Of a stretch of DNA of 64,000 bases, positions 49,278 to 58,232 are shown piece after piece. Source of the DNA: Streptomyces sp. NBC_00094. GTDB taxonomy: Bacteria > Actinomycetota > Actinomycetes > Streptomycetales > Streptomycetaceae. The notes below the pieces were generated by a model that was not told the DNA's origin, did no database searches, and saw only the letters and a list, made by a program, of their open reading frames with translations. The number at the start of each line of letters is the position of its first letter. The stretch's first letter is position 1. The stretch covers positions 3,973,501 to 4,037,500 of the forward strand of contig NZ_JAPEMB010000001.1 of NCBI RefSeq assembly GCF_026343125.1, given 5' to 3'. Both the position numbers and the translations under genes were made by a program.

Positions 49278-50168
49278 ATGGGAGTCCTGAAGCGATTCGA
49301 GCAGCGTCTCGAAGGTCTGGTCAACGGCACCTTCGCCAAGGTCTTCAAGTCCGAGGTCCAGCCCGTCGAGATCGCCGGCGCACTCCAGCGCGAGTGCGAC
49401 AACAACGCGACGATCTGGAACCGCGAGCGGACCGTCGTCCCCAACGACTTCATCGTCGAGCTGAGCACGCCGGACTACGAGCGCCTCAGCCCCTACTCGG
49501 GCCAGCTCGGCGACGAGCTCGCCGGCCTGGTCAGGGACTACGCGAAGCAGCAGCGCTACACCTTCATGGGCCCGATCAAGGTCCATCTGGAGAAGGCCGA
49601 CGACCTCGACACCGGTCTGTACCGGGTGCGCAGCCGCACACTCGCGTCGAGTACGTCACAGCCGCAGCCGTCCCCCGGTGGACACCAGCAGCACCAGCAG
49701 CAGGGCCCGCAGCAGGGCCAGGCCGCGGCCCGCGGCGGTTACGGGTACCCCCCGGCCGGCGCCCCGCCCATGCCCGCCTCGCCGCCTCCCGGCGCCCCCG
49801 GCCACCGGCCGACGGCACCCGCGGGTCGACCGGCGGGCGGGCCCGTGGCCATGCCCGGCACGGGTTCCGGCACCGGCGCGGGCTCCCCGGTCCGCCGCTG
49901 GATCGAGATCAACGGCACCCGCCATCAGATCTCCCGCCCGACCCTGGTCCTCGGCCGCAGCACCGACGCGGACGTGAGGATCGACGATCCCGGCGTCTCC
50001 CGCCGGCACTGCGAGATCCGGACCGGAACGCCCTCGACGATCCAGGATCTGGGATCCACCAACGGCATCGTGGTGGACGGGCAGCACACCACCCGCGCTA
50101 CGCTCCGCGACGGCTCGCGGATCGTCGTGGGCAGCACCACCATCGTTTACCGGCAAGCCGAAGGGTGA
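49278..50168 (+). CDS. fhaA: FhaA: DUF3662 and FHA domain protein
   Basis: A 296-residue cytoplasmic phospho-signalling adaptor. N-terminal DUF3662 at residues 1-115 (MGVLKRFEQRLEGLVNGTFA to FMGPIKVHLEK). A Gln/Pro/Gly-rich linker follows at 120-205, then the FHA domain (LVLGRSTDADVRI, VSRRHCEIR and DLGSTNGIVVDG, with the Arg/Ser/His/Asn phospho-Thr-binding residues). In mycobacteria FhaA binds phosphorylated pseudokinase MviN and regulates peptidoglycan synthesis. ATG at 49278. First gene of the fhaA-fhaB-pstP-rodA-pbpA series, 10 bp before fhaB. Confidence 0.95.
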   Translation: MGVLKRFEQRLEGLVNGTFAKVFKSEVQPVEIAGALQRECDNNATIWNRERTVVPNDFIVELSTPDYERLSPYSGQLGDELAGLVRDYAKQQRYTFMGPIKVHLEKADDLDTGLYRVRSRTLASSTSQPQPSPGGHQQHQQQGPQQGQAAARGGYGYPPAGAPPMPASPPPGAPGHRPTAPAGRPAGGPVAMPGTGSGTGAGSPVRRWIEINGTRHQISRPTLVLGRSTDADVRIDDPGVSRRHCEIRTGTPSTIQDLGSTNGIVVDGQHTTRATLRDGSRIVVGSTTIVYRQAEG

Positions 50169-50178
50169 AGCGGGGGCA

Positions 50179-50700
50179 ATGTCAGAGCTGACCCTGACGG
50201 TCATGCGGTTGGGTTTCCTGGCCGTTCTGTGGCTGTTCGTCATCGTGGCCGTCCAGGTCATCCGCAGCGACCTGTTCGGTACGCGGGTGACCCAGCGCGG
50301 TTCGCGGCGCCAGGAGACCCGGCCGCAGCAGAACGCGCGCCAGGCCGCCGCGCCTCCGCAGCAGCGCGGCCAGCAGACCGCGGCGGGCGGGCGGCAGCGC
50401 CGTGGTGCCCCGACGAAGCTGGTCGTCTCCGAGGGCACCCTCACCGGCACCACCGTCGCCCTCCAGGGGCAGACGATCACGCTGGGCCGGGCGCACGATT
50501 CGACGATCGTGCTGGACGACGACTACGCGTCCAGCCGGCACGCCAGGATCTACCCGGACCGGGACGGTCAGTGGATCGTCGAGGATCTCGGGTCCACGAA
50601 CGGCACCTATCTCGACCGGACCCGCCTCACCACCGCCACACCGATTCCGCTGGGCGCGCCGATTCGCATCGGCAAGACCGTCATCGAGCTGCGGAAGTAG
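50179..50700 (+). CDS. fhaB: FhaB/FipA: membrane-anchored FHA domain protein
   Basis: A 173-residue protein with one N-terminal transmembrane helix (LGFLAVLWLFVIVAVQVI), a Gln/Arg-rich linker and an FHA domain (ITLGRAHDSTIVL, SSRHARIYPD and DLGSTNGTYLD). The phospho-Thr-binding Arg, Ser and Asn are present. In mycobacteria FhaB (FipA) links PknB phosphorylation to the divisome. ATG at 50179 after GCGGGGGC. 87 bp to the pstP start, in the same direction. Confidence 0.94.
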   Translation: MSELTLTVMRLGFLAVLWLFVIVAVQVIRSDLFGTRVTQRGSRRQETRPQQNARQAAAPPQQRGQQTAAGGRQRRGAPTKLVVSEGTLTGTTVALQGQTITLGRAHDSTIVLDDDYASSRHARIYPDRDGQWIVEDLGSTNGTYLDRTRLTTATPIPLGAPIRIGKTVIELRK

Positions 50701-50787
50701 TACGACAATGAGCGGAGCGACCGGAGGGTGGGCAGTGTGGGTCGAGACCGGCTGTACCCCGATGCAGCGTCGACAGGGCAGGTGCGC

Positions 50788-52275
50788 ATGACTCTGTCCC
50801 TGCGTTTCGCCGCGGGCTCCCACAAGGGCATGATCCGCGAGGGCAACGAGGACTCCGGCTATGCCGGCCCCCGGCTGCTCGCCATCGCCGACGGCATGGG
50901 CGGCCAGGCCGCCGGTGAGGTCGCCTCCTCCGAGGTGATCTCGACGCTCGTCACCCTCGACGACGACGTCCCCGGCTCCGACATCCTCACCTCGCTCGGT
51001 ACGGCGGTGCAGCGCGCCAACGACCAGCTTCGGATGATGGTCGAGGAGGACCCGCAGCTGGAGGGCATGGGCACCACGCTCACCGCTCTGCTGTGGACGG
51101 GTCAGCGCCTCGGTCTGGTGCACGTCGGCGACTCGCGCGCGTACCTGCTCCGTGACGGCGTCCTCACCCAGATCACCCAGGACCACACCTGGGTCCAGCG
51201 GCTCGTCGACGAGGGCCGGATCACCGAGGAAGAGGCCACCACCCACCCGCAGCGCTCGCTCCTCATGCGCGCGCTCGGCAGCGGCGACCACGTCGAGCCC
51301 GACCTCTCCATCCGTGAGGTCAGGGCCGGCGACCGCTATCTGATCTGCTCCGACGGCCTGTCCGGCGTGGTCTCCCACCAGACCCTCGAGGACACGCTCG
51401 CCAGCTACCAGGGCCCGCAGGAGACCGTGCAGGAGCTGATCCAGCTCGCGCTGCGCGGCGGCGGCCCCGACAACATCACGGTGATCGTCGCCGACGTCCT
51501 CGACGTCGACGGCGGCGACACCCTCGCCGGGCACCTCAGCGACACCCCCGTCATCGTGGGCGCGGTCGCCGAGAACCAGGCCGCGCAGCTGAACGACGGC
51601 GGGGCGATGCAGACCCCGGCCGGTCGCGCCTCCGGCCTCGGCCGCCCGGCCCCGTACCAGCAGCCGCCCGTCGGCGGCTTCGGTCCTCCCGGCAGCGGCG
51701 ACGACCACGGCTACGGCGGCATGCCCCCGCAGGGCTCCTTCGAGTCGTACACGGACGACGACTTCGCGAAGCCGCGCACCGGCCGTAAGTGGCTCAAGCG
51801 CTCCTTCCTCCTCGTCCTGGCCCTCGCCGTCGTCGGCGGCGGGCTGTACGGCGGCTGGCGCTGGACGCAGACGCAGTACTTCGTGGGCTCCAAGGACCAG
51901 CACGTGGCGCTCTACCAGGGCATCAGCCAGGACCTGGCGTGGGTCTCGCTGTCGAAGGTCGAGAAGGACCACCCCGAGATCGAACTCAAGTACCTCCCCG
52001 CCTACCAGCGGAAGCAGGTCGAGGACACGATCGCGGGCGGCAGCCTCGGCAAGGCCGAGACGAAGATCTCCGAGCTGGCCGCGCAGGCTTCGTCCTGCAA
52101 GAAGACCGAGCAGCGCCGCGCCGCCGCCGAGAAGGCCGCCGACCAGGCGAGCAAGCCGCCGACCACCGACGGCGCCGCCACGCCCGATTCCAAGCCCACC
52201 ACAGCCGCTCCCTCCCCGGGTCCCACCCTCACCGCGGAGGAGCAGAAGCTGGCCTCGAACTGCGGCAAGCAGTAA
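50788..52275 (+). CDS. pstP: PstP: PP2C-type Ser/Thr protein phosphatase
   Basis: A 495-residue metal-dependent phosphatase. Catalytic domain at residues 1-240: REGNEDSGYAG, LAIADGMGGQAAGEVAS, VHVGDSRAYLL, CSDGLSGVV and GGGPDNITVIVAD hold the Asp residues that bind Mn/Mg. A linker (270-340) and one transmembrane helix (SFLLVLALAVVGGGLYGGW) lead to an exterior domain of about 140 residues with a Thr/Pro tail. It reverses PknB-type phosphorylation. ATG at 50788 is preferred because the domain begins MTLSLRFAAGSHKG; GTG at 50728 would add 20 unconserved residues. Confidence 0.95.
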   Translation: MTLSLRFAAGSHKGMIREGNEDSGYAGPRLLAIADGMGGQAAGEVASSEVISTLVTLDDDVPGSDILTSLGTAVQRANDQLRMMVEEDPQLEGMGTTLTALLWTGQRLGLVHVGDSRAYLLRDGVLTQITQDHTWVQRLVDEGRITEEEATTHPQRSLLMRALGSGDHVEPDLSIREVRAGDRYLICSDGLSGVVSHQTLEDTLASYQGPQETVQELIQLALRGGGPDNITVIVADVLDVDGGDTLAGHLSDTPVIVGAVAENQAAQLNDGGAMQTPAGRASGLGRPAPYQQPPVGGFGPPGSGDDHGYGGMPPQGSFESYTDDDFAKPRTGRKWLKRSFLLVLALAVVGGGLYGGWRWTQTQYFVGSKDQHVALYQGISQDLAWVSLSKVEKDHPEIELKYLPAYQRKQVEDTIAGGSLGKAETKISELAAQASSCKKTEQRRAAAEKAADQASKPPTTDGAATPDSKPTTAAPSPGPTLTAEEQKLASNCGKQ

Positions 52276-52301
52276 GCACCCGTAGGGGGCCTTTCACCAC
52301 C

Positions 52302-53744
52302 ATGAGCGTTGTCACCAACACGACCACCATCGGCGCGATCGAGGCGCCGAGCCGCCGCAACACCGAGCTGGCGCTGCTCGCGTTCGCCGTCGTCATCCCG
52401 GTGTTCGCGTACCTCAACGTGGGCCTGGCCATCGACGGCAAGGTCCCGGCCGGCATGGCCGGGTACGGGCTCGGTCTCGCCCTGCTCGCGGGCGTCGCGC
52501 ACCTCGTGGTGCGGAAGTGGGCACCGTACGCGGACCCGCTGCTGCTGCCCCTCGCGACCCTGCTCAACGGCATGGGCCTGGTGCTGATCTGGCGTCTTGA
52601 CCAGTCGCCGCGGCTTATCGCCACGTCGATGCGCCTGTATGACAGCTTCAGCCCGGACGCGCCGAGCCAGATGATGTACTCGGCGATCGGCATCGCCATG
52701 TTCGTGGGCGTGCTGTTGCTGTTGAAGGACCACCGCGTCCTCCAGCGCTACACGTACATCTCCATGGTGGTCTCCCTCGTCCTCCTGCTGCTGCCGCTCG
52801 TCCCGGGCCTCGGTACGGACAGCTTCGGCGCCAAGATCTGGATCAGGGTCGGCGGTTTCTCGATCCAGCCCGGTGAGTTCGCCAAGCTGGTCCTGGCGGT
52901 GTTCTTCTCCGGCTATCTGATGGTGAAGCGGGACGCTCTGGCACTGGCCAGCCGCCGCTTCATGGGGCTCTACCTGCCCCGTGGCCGCGACCTCGGCCCG
53001 ATCCTGACGATCTGGGCGGTCAGCCTCCTCATCCTGGTCTTCGAGAACGACCTCGGTACCTCTCTGCTGTTCTTCGGCATGTTCGTGATCATGCTGTACG
53101 TCGCGACCGAGCGGACCAGTTGGATCGTCATGGGTCTGCTGATGGCAGCGGGCGGCGCGGTCGCCGTCAGCTCCTTCGCCAGCCACGTCCAGTCCCGCGT
53201 GGCCGCCTGGCTCGACCCGTTCGAGTGCCTGAAGACGGCGCCCGCGGGCAGCAACATGGCCTATGCCTGCGACCAGATGACCGAAGTACTGATGTCCTTC
53301 GGCTCCGGCGGCATCCTCGGCACCGGCCTCGGCCAGGGCAACTCGGACCTCATCGGCTTCGCCGCCAACTCCGACTTCATCTTCGCCACCGTCGGCGAGG
53401 AGCTCGGACTCGCCGGCGTGATGGTCTTCCTGCTCCTCTACGGGCTGATCGTCGAGCGCGGTGTCCGCACCGCCCTCGCCGCCCGTGACCCCTTCGGCAA
53501 GCTGCTCGCGATGGGCCTCTCCGGTGCCTTCGCGCTCCAGATCTTCGTCGTCGCCGGCGGCGTGATGGGCCTCATCCCGCTCACCGGTATGACCATGCCG
53601 TTCCTCGCGTACGGCGGTTCCTCCGTGATCGCCAACTGGGCCCTGATCGGCATCCTGATCCGGATCAGCGACACCGCGCGCCGTCCCGCGCCCTCGCCCG
53701 CCCCATCACCCGACGCCGAGATGACCCAGGTGGTCCGTCCGTGA
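52302..53744 (+). CDS. rodA: RodA/FtsW-family SEDS peptidoglycan glycosyltransferase
   Basis: A 480-residue multispanning membrane protein with ten to twelve helices. SEDS landmarks: IQPGEFAKLVLAVFFSGYLM, FENDLGTSLLFFGMFVIM (with the catalytic-type Asp), DFIFATVGEELGLAG and MPFLAYGGSSVIANWALIG. It polymerises lipid II and works with the transpeptidase encoded next. It ends with a Pro/Ser-rich cytoplasmic tail. ATG at 52302. Its stop overlaps the GTG of pbpA by four bases, a strong sign that the two proteins form a complex. Confidence 0.95.
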   Translation: MSVVTNTTTIGAIEAPSRRNTELALLAFAVVIPVFAYLNVGLAIDGKVPAGMAGYGLGLALLAGVAHLVVRKWAPYADPLLLPLATLLNGMGLVLIWRLDQSPRLIATSMRLYDSFSPDAPSQMMYSAIGIAMFVGVLLLLKDHRVLQRYTYISMVVSLVLLLLPLVPGLGTDSFGAKIWIRVGGFSIQPGEFAKLVLAVFFSGYLMVKRDALALASRRFMGLYLPRGRDLGPILTIWAVSLLILVFENDLGTSLLFFGMFVIMLYVATERTSWIVMGLLMAAGGAVAVSSFASHVQSRVAAWLDPFECLKTAPAGSNMAYACDQMTEVLMSFGSGGILGTGLGQGNSDLIGFAANSDFIFATVGEELGLAGVMVFLLLYGLIVERGVRTALAARDPFGKLLAMGLSGAFALQIFVVAGGVMGLIPLTGMTMPFLAYGGSSVIANWALIGILIRISDTARRPAPSPAPSPDAEMTQVVRP

Positions 53745-55207
53745 ACAAGCCGCTGCGCCGGGTCGCGATCTTCTGCGGCCTCCTCATCCTCGCCCTGCTC
53801 CTGCGGGACAACTGGGTGCAGTTCGTCCGCGCCGACGAGCTGAACTCTCACCCGGACAACACCCGCGTCCGGATCGAGCGGTACGCGAACGCGCGCGGCA
53901 ACATCATCGTGGACGGCAAGCCGATCACCGGGTCCCTCGACTCGAAGGACGAGTACTACAAGTACAAGCGCACCTACACCGATGGCCCCATGTGGGCCCC
54001 GGTCACCGGTTACGCCTCGCAGGCCTACGACGCCAACCAGATCGAGAAGATCGAGGACGGCATCCTTACCGGCAACGACGACCGGCTCTTCTTCGACCGC
54101 ACGCTCGCCATGTTCACCGGTGAGAAGAAGAAGGGCGGCGACGTCGTCACCACCCTCAACGGCGCCGCCCAGAAGGCCGCCTTCGAGGGCCTCGGCAACA
54201 ACACCGGCGCCGTCGTCGCGATCGAGCCGTCCACCGGCAAGATCCTCGCGATGGCGTCCACCCCCTCGTACGACCCCTCCTCCTTCGCCGGCTACTCCGG
54301 CAAGGACGAGAAGGCCTGGGTCGCGCTGGAGAAGAACAAGAACAAGCCGAAGCTCAACCGCGCCATCCGCGAGATCTACCCGCCCGGCTCGGTCTTCAAG
54401 GTCGTCACCGCCGCCGCGGCGCTGGAGAGCGGCAAGGTCACCGACATCAACGCGGCGACGGACACGCCGGAGCCGTACAACCTCCCGCTCACCCGGGTTC
54501 CCATGAAGAACCACGCCAGCGGCTGCGAGAACGCCAGCCTGAACCTGGCGCTGCAGGTCTCCTGCAACTCCGTCTTCGCCAAGCTCGGCGACGAGGTCGG
54601 CCTGGCGAAGATGACGGAGATCGCGGAGAAGTTCGGCTTCAACGCCGAACAGTTCACGCCCGTCCGCTCGGCAGCCTCGGTCTACGACAAGGACATGGAG
54701 CGCAGCGAGAACGCGCTCTCCTCCATCGGCCAGTTCAACACCGCGACCACCCCGCTCCAGATGGCGATGGTCACGGCGGCGATCGCCAACGACGGCAAGC
54801 TGATGAAGCCGTACATGATCGACCAGCTGCGCGCCCCGAACCTCGACGTCGTCAAGCAGAACGAGCCGGAGGAGATGAGCCGGCCGGTCTCGCAGAAGAA
54901 CGCCCAGCTGCTCCAGCAGATGATGGAGAACGTCGTCACCAAGGGCACCGGCCGCAACGCCGACCTGCACATGGACGGCGTCAAGGTCGGCGGCAAGACG
55001 GGTACGGCCCAGCACGGCGAGAAGAACGCCAAGCGCCCGTACGCCTGGTTCATCTCGTACGCCAAGACCGCGCAGGGCTCCCCGGTGGCCGTGGCCGTGA
55101 TCGTCGAGGACTCCGAGGGCACCGACCGCGAGGACATCAGTGGTGGCGGTCTCGCCGCCCCGATCGCCAAGGACGTCATGAAGGCGGTCCTCAAGAGCCG
55201 CGGCTGA
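53741..55207 (+). CDS. pbpA: PbpA: class B penicillin-binding protein (transpeptidase)
   Basis: A 488-residue monofunctional transpeptidase. One N-terminal membrane helix (VAIFCGLLILALLLRDNWVQ), a short dimerisation region with ERYANARGNIIVDG, then the transpeptidase domain with SxxK in YPPGSVFKVVTA, SxN in LQVSCNSVFAKLG and KTG in VGGKTGTAQHG. It crosslinks peptidoglycan made by RodA. Mycobacterial PbpA is a PknB substrate; a matching control is likely here. GTG at 53741 overlaps rodA. Confidence 0.95.
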   Translation: MNKPLRRVAIFCGLLILALLLRDNWVQFVRADELNSHPDNTRVRIERYANARGNIIVDGKPITGSLDSKDEYYKYKRTYTDGPMWAPVTGYASQAYDANQIEKIEDGILTGNDDRLFFDRTLAMFTGEKKKGGDVVTTLNGAAQKAAFEGLGNNTGAVVAIEPSTGKILAMASTPSYDPSSFAGYSGKDEKAWVALEKNKNKPKLNRAIREIYPPGSVFKVVTAAAALESGKVTDINAATDTPEPYNLPLTRVPMKNHASGCENASLNLALQVSCNSVFAKLGDEVGLAKMTEIAEKFGFNAEQFTPVRSAASVYDKDMERSENALSSIGQFNTATTPLQMAMVTAAIANDGKLMKPYMIDQLRAPNLDVVKQNEPEEMSRPVSQKNAQLLQQMMENVVTKGTGRNADLHMDGVKVGGKTGTAQHGEKNAKRPYAWFISYAKTAQGSPVAVAVIVEDSEGTDREDISGGGLAAPIAKDVMKAVLKSRG

Positions 55208-55267
55208 TCCCCGCACGCACGGTAGGACCCACGTACACGGTACGAACCAGGTACCGGTCAGGTATCA

Positions 55268-55308
55268 GCTACCGGCCCCGGGCTGAACGTCTTCCCGGGG
55301 CCGGTAGC
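55268..55308 (+). terminator. 15-bp hairpin between pbpA and pknB
   Basis: GCTACCGGCCCCGGG at 55268-55282 pairs perfectly with 55294-55308 around an 11-nt loop. It lies 60 bp after pbpA and 74 bp before pknB and may end or attenuate the upstream transcript, leaving pknB with its own promoter. Confidence 0.65.
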
Positions 55309-55382
55309 GTATGCGCGAACAGCACACACCGCCGGACCACCCATGGGTGCGGTCGGGACAGACGGAGAGGGCTGGATTAGCT

Positions 55383-57401
55383 ATGGAAGAGCCGCGTCGC
55401 CTCGGCGGCCGGTACGAGCTGGGCTCGGTGCTCGGCCGTGGTGGCATGGCCGAGGTGTACATCGCCCAGGACACCCGGCTCGGCCGCACCGTCGCCGTGA
55501 AGACGCTGCGGGCCGACCTGGCCCGCGACCCGTCCTTCCAGGCCCGGTTCCGCCGTGAGGCACAGTCCGCCGCCTCGCTGAACCACCCGGCGATCGTCGC
55601 GGTCTACGACACCGGCGAGGACTACGTCGACGGGGTCTCCATCCCGTACATCGTGATGGAGTACGTCGACGGGTCGACCCTGCGCGAGCTGCTGCACTCC
55701 GGGCGCAAGCTGCTGCCCGAGCGCACGCTCGAGATGACGGTCGGCATCCTCCAGGCGCTCGAGTACTCGCACCGCGCCGGCATCGTGCACCGTGACATCA
55801 AGCCGGCGAACGTCATGCTGACGCGCACCGGCCAGGTCAAGGTCATGGACTTCGGCATCGCGCGCGCCATGGGCGACTCGGGCATGACCATGACCCAGAC
55901 CTCCGCCGTGATCGGCACCGCCCAGTACCTCTCCCCGGAGCAGGCCAAGGGCGAGCAGGTCGACGCCCGGTCCGACCTGTACTCCACGGGCTGCCTGCTG
56001 TACGAACTGCTGACCGTCCGGCCCCCCTTCATCGGCGACTCCCCGGTCGCGGTCGCGTACCAGCACGTCCGCGAGGAGCCGCAGGCACCGAGCAACTTCG
56101 ACGCCGAGATCACGCCGTCGATGGACGCCATCGTCCTCAAGGCGCTGGTCAAGGACCCCGACTACCGCTACCAGTCCGCCGACGAGATGCGCGCGGACAT
56201 CGAGGCCTGCCTCGACGGTCAGCCGGTCGCGGCCGCCGCCGCGATGGGCATGGGCATGGCGGGCGCCCCCGCGTACGGCGGGGGCTACGGCGGTTACCCG
56301 CCGGAGGACCAGCCGACCACCGCCCTGCGCCAGGCCGACCCCGGCGGTCAGACGTCGATGATGCCCCCGATCAACCCGGACGACGGTGGCTACGGCTATG
56401 ACGACCGTCCGGACCGCCGCCGCGGCGGTGGGCAGAAGAAGTCGAACACCTCGACGATCCTGCTGGTCCTCGCGGGCATCCTGGTGCTCGTCGGCGCGAT
56501 CTTCATCGGCGTCTCGCTGATGGACAAGAAGGAGGGGCCCCAGCAGGTCACGGTCCCCCAGCTCGTCGGCCAGACGATGCAGGCGGCCGAGGGCCTCGCG
56601 GCCAACGCCCAGGTGAAGGCGGTTCAGGCCGGCACCGAGCGCTGCGCCGAGCCCAAGGGCTCCATCTGCCGCCAGACCCCGGTCGCGGACGGCACCGCGA
56701 AGATGGAGACCAACACCACGATCCAGGTGTACGTCTCCGAGGGCGCCCCCCTCGCCGAGGTCCCGGACGTCGTCGAGCAGTCCCAGGAGCGGGCCGAGCA
56801 GACGCTGAAGGACAAGGGCTTCAAGGTCAAGGTCGAGCAGGAGGAGTCCGACGAGGACCCGGGCACGGTCCTGAGCACGAACCCGCAGGGCGGCACCAAG
56901 GCGGAGAAGAACTCCGTGGTGACGATCACCGTCGCGAAGCAGCTGCAGGCGACGGTTCCCCCGGTCGTGGGCAACCAGCTCGCCCAGGCCGAGCAGCAGC
57001 TGAAGAACCTCGGCTTCACCGTGGTCACGCAGTACGTGGACTCGGACCAGCCCAAGGATCAGGTCGTGAAGCAGACCCCGGACGGCAACGCCTCGGTCGC
57101 GAAGGACTCCGAGGTGACCCTCCAGGTCTCCAAGGGCCCGCAGCAGACCCAGGTCCAGCTCCCCACGGGCCTGACCGGCAAGAAGTACAAGGAAGTCAGG
57201 GACCAGCTCCAGGGCATGGGCCTGACGGTCGTCCAGCAGGGCTCCGACAAGGAGGACGCCATCGTCCTCAGCACGAACCCTCCCGAGGGTTCGATGGTCA
57301 CCACCGACCAGCCGATCACCGTCATGACCCTGGGCGGCGGCAACCCCGGCGGCGGCGGAGACAACAACGGCGACAGCGACACCGGCGGCTTCTTCGGCTG
57401 A
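55383..57401 (+). CDS. pknB: PknB: Ser/Thr protein kinase with four PASTA domains
   Basis: A 672-residue transmembrane kinase. Kinase domain at 10-275: LGRGGMAEVYIAQD, VAVKTL, HRDIKPANVM, VMDFGIARAM and the activation loop with Thr in GMTMTQTSAVIGTAQYLS. A Gly/Tyr-rich juxtamembrane region, one helix (TILLVLAGILVLVGAIFIGV), then four PASTA units outside (opening VTVPQLVGQTMQAAEGL, VPDVVEQSQERAEQTL, VPPVVGNQLAQAEQQL, LPTGLTGKKYKEVRDQL), and a Gly/Asn/Asp tail. PASTA binds muropeptides or lipid II. It phosphorylates division and wall proteins and is opposed by PstP. ATG at 55383. Confidence 0.96.
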   Translation: MEEPRRLGGRYELGSVLGRGGMAEVYIAQDTRLGRTVAVKTLRADLARDPSFQARFRREAQSAASLNHPAIVAVYDTGEDYVDGVSIPYIVMEYVDGSTLRELLHSGRKLLPERTLEMTVGILQALEYSHRAGIVHRDIKPANVMLTRTGQVKVMDFGIARAMGDSGMTMTQTSAVIGTAQYLSPEQAKGEQVDARSDLYSTGCLLYELLTVRPPFIGDSPVAVAYQHVREEPQAPSNFDAEITPSMDAIVLKALVKDPDYRYQSADEMRADIEACLDGQPVAAAAAMGMGMAGAPAYGGGYGGYPPEDQPTTALRQADPGGQTSMMPPINPDDGGYGYDDRPDRRRGGGQKKSNTSTILLVLAGILVLVGAIFIGVSLMDKKEGPQQVTVPQLVGQTMQAAEGLAANAQVKAVQAGTERCAEPKGSICRQTPVADGTAKMETNTTIQVYVSEGAPLAEVPDVVEQSQERAEQTLKDKGFKVKVEQEESDEDPGTVLSTNPQGGTKAEKNSVVTITVAKQLQATVPPVVGNQLAQAEQQLKNLGFTVVTQYVDSDQPKDQVVKQTPDGNASVAKDSEVTLQVSKGPQQTQVQLPTGLTGKKYKEVRDQLQGMGLTVVQQGSDKEDAIVLSTNPPEGSMVTTDQPITVMTLGGGNPGGGGDNNGDSDTGGFFG

Positions 57402-57455
57402 CAACCGGACCAGCCGGCCCCGCACCGGGACCCGCACCCGCACGCAGCACGCAGC

Positions 57456-57498
57456 ACGACCGAGCCCCGGCATCCCAAGGATGCCGGGGCTCGGTCGT
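57456..57498. terminator. 20-bp hairpin between pknB and the convergent sortase
   Basis: ACGACCGAGCCCCGGCATCC at 57456-57475 pairs perfectly with 57479-57498 across CAA. It is placed between convergent genes and is very likely a bidirectional terminator. Confidence 0.88.
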
Positions 57499-57520
57499 CA
57501 CCGGGGGACTCGTCCGAGGA

Positions 57521-58195
57521 TCAGCGCAGCTCCGCCGGAGGGGTGCGGTCGCGGTCGACCTTCTCCGTGCGTTCCAGTTCGCCCCAGACGATGTACCGGT
57601 AGTCCGAGGTGTACATCGGGGTGCAGGTCGTCAGCGTGATGTAGCGGCCCGGCTTGGTCTTGCCGGACTCCTTCGGGACGGGCTGGAGGACGTCCACGTT
57701 GTACTTCGTGGTCGACGGCAAGGTCTTGTAGACCTTGTAGACGTACCAGGTGTCCTTGGACTCGAAGACGATCGCGTCGCCGGTCTTCAGCTTGTGGATG
57801 TTGTGGAACTTCGCGCCGTGCCCGTCGCGGTGCGCGGCCAGCGTGAAGTTGCCCTTCTCGTCCTGCGGGAGGGCGGACTTGACCGGGTCGGTGTAGTAGC
57901 CGGCGACGCCGTTGTTGAGGATGCCGCTGCTGGTGCCCCGCTTGACCAGGACTTCGTTGTCGTCCATGGCCGGCACGTGCAGGAAGCCGATGCCGTCCTT
58001 CGTGTCGAGCGCGCCGGGGCCGTCGGCCCAGCCGTCGCGGACCTGGGCGCCGTCCTGGTCGGCGGCGCGGTCGGCGACGACGTTGGTCCACCACAGCGAG
58101 TAGACGACGAAGAGCCCGAGCACCAGGCCCGCTGTGATGAGGAGTTCGCCGAAGACGCTGATGATCCCGGCGATCCGGTTGCGCGCGCGTGCCAC
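57521..58195 (-). CDS. Class E sortase
   Basis: A 224-residue sortase. N-terminal helix (GELLITAGLVLGLFVVYSLW), then the catalytic barrel with His in FTLAAHRDGHGAKFH, Cys in YITLTTCTPMYTSDYRYI and the Arg in the same block. Class E enzymes of actinobacteria prefer LAXTG-type signals; no substrate is encoded in the window. GTG at 58195. It lies 37 bp after the next sortase upstream. The His residue context TLAAHRDG and the catalytic TLTTC are intact. Confidence 0.93.
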   Translation of the reverse strand: MARARNRIAGIISVFGELLITAGLVLGLFVVYSLWWTNVVADRAADQDGAQVRDGWADGPGALDTKDGIGFLHVPAMDDNEVLVKRGTSSGILNNGVAGYYTDPVKSALPQDEKGNFTLAAHRDGHGAKFHNIHKLKTGDAIVFESKDTWYVYKVYKTLPSTTKYNVDVLQPVPKESGKTKPGRYITLTTCTPMYTSDYRYIVWGELERTEKVDRDRTPPAELR

Positions 58196-58232
58196 TAGGT
58201 CGTCCCGTCGTCCCGTCCGGAGGTGTCGGGGC

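Noticed and set aside
50728..50787. Earlier GTG start for pstP
   Set aside because: The 20 added residues are not conserved in the PP2C family; the domain begins at MTLSLRFAAG.
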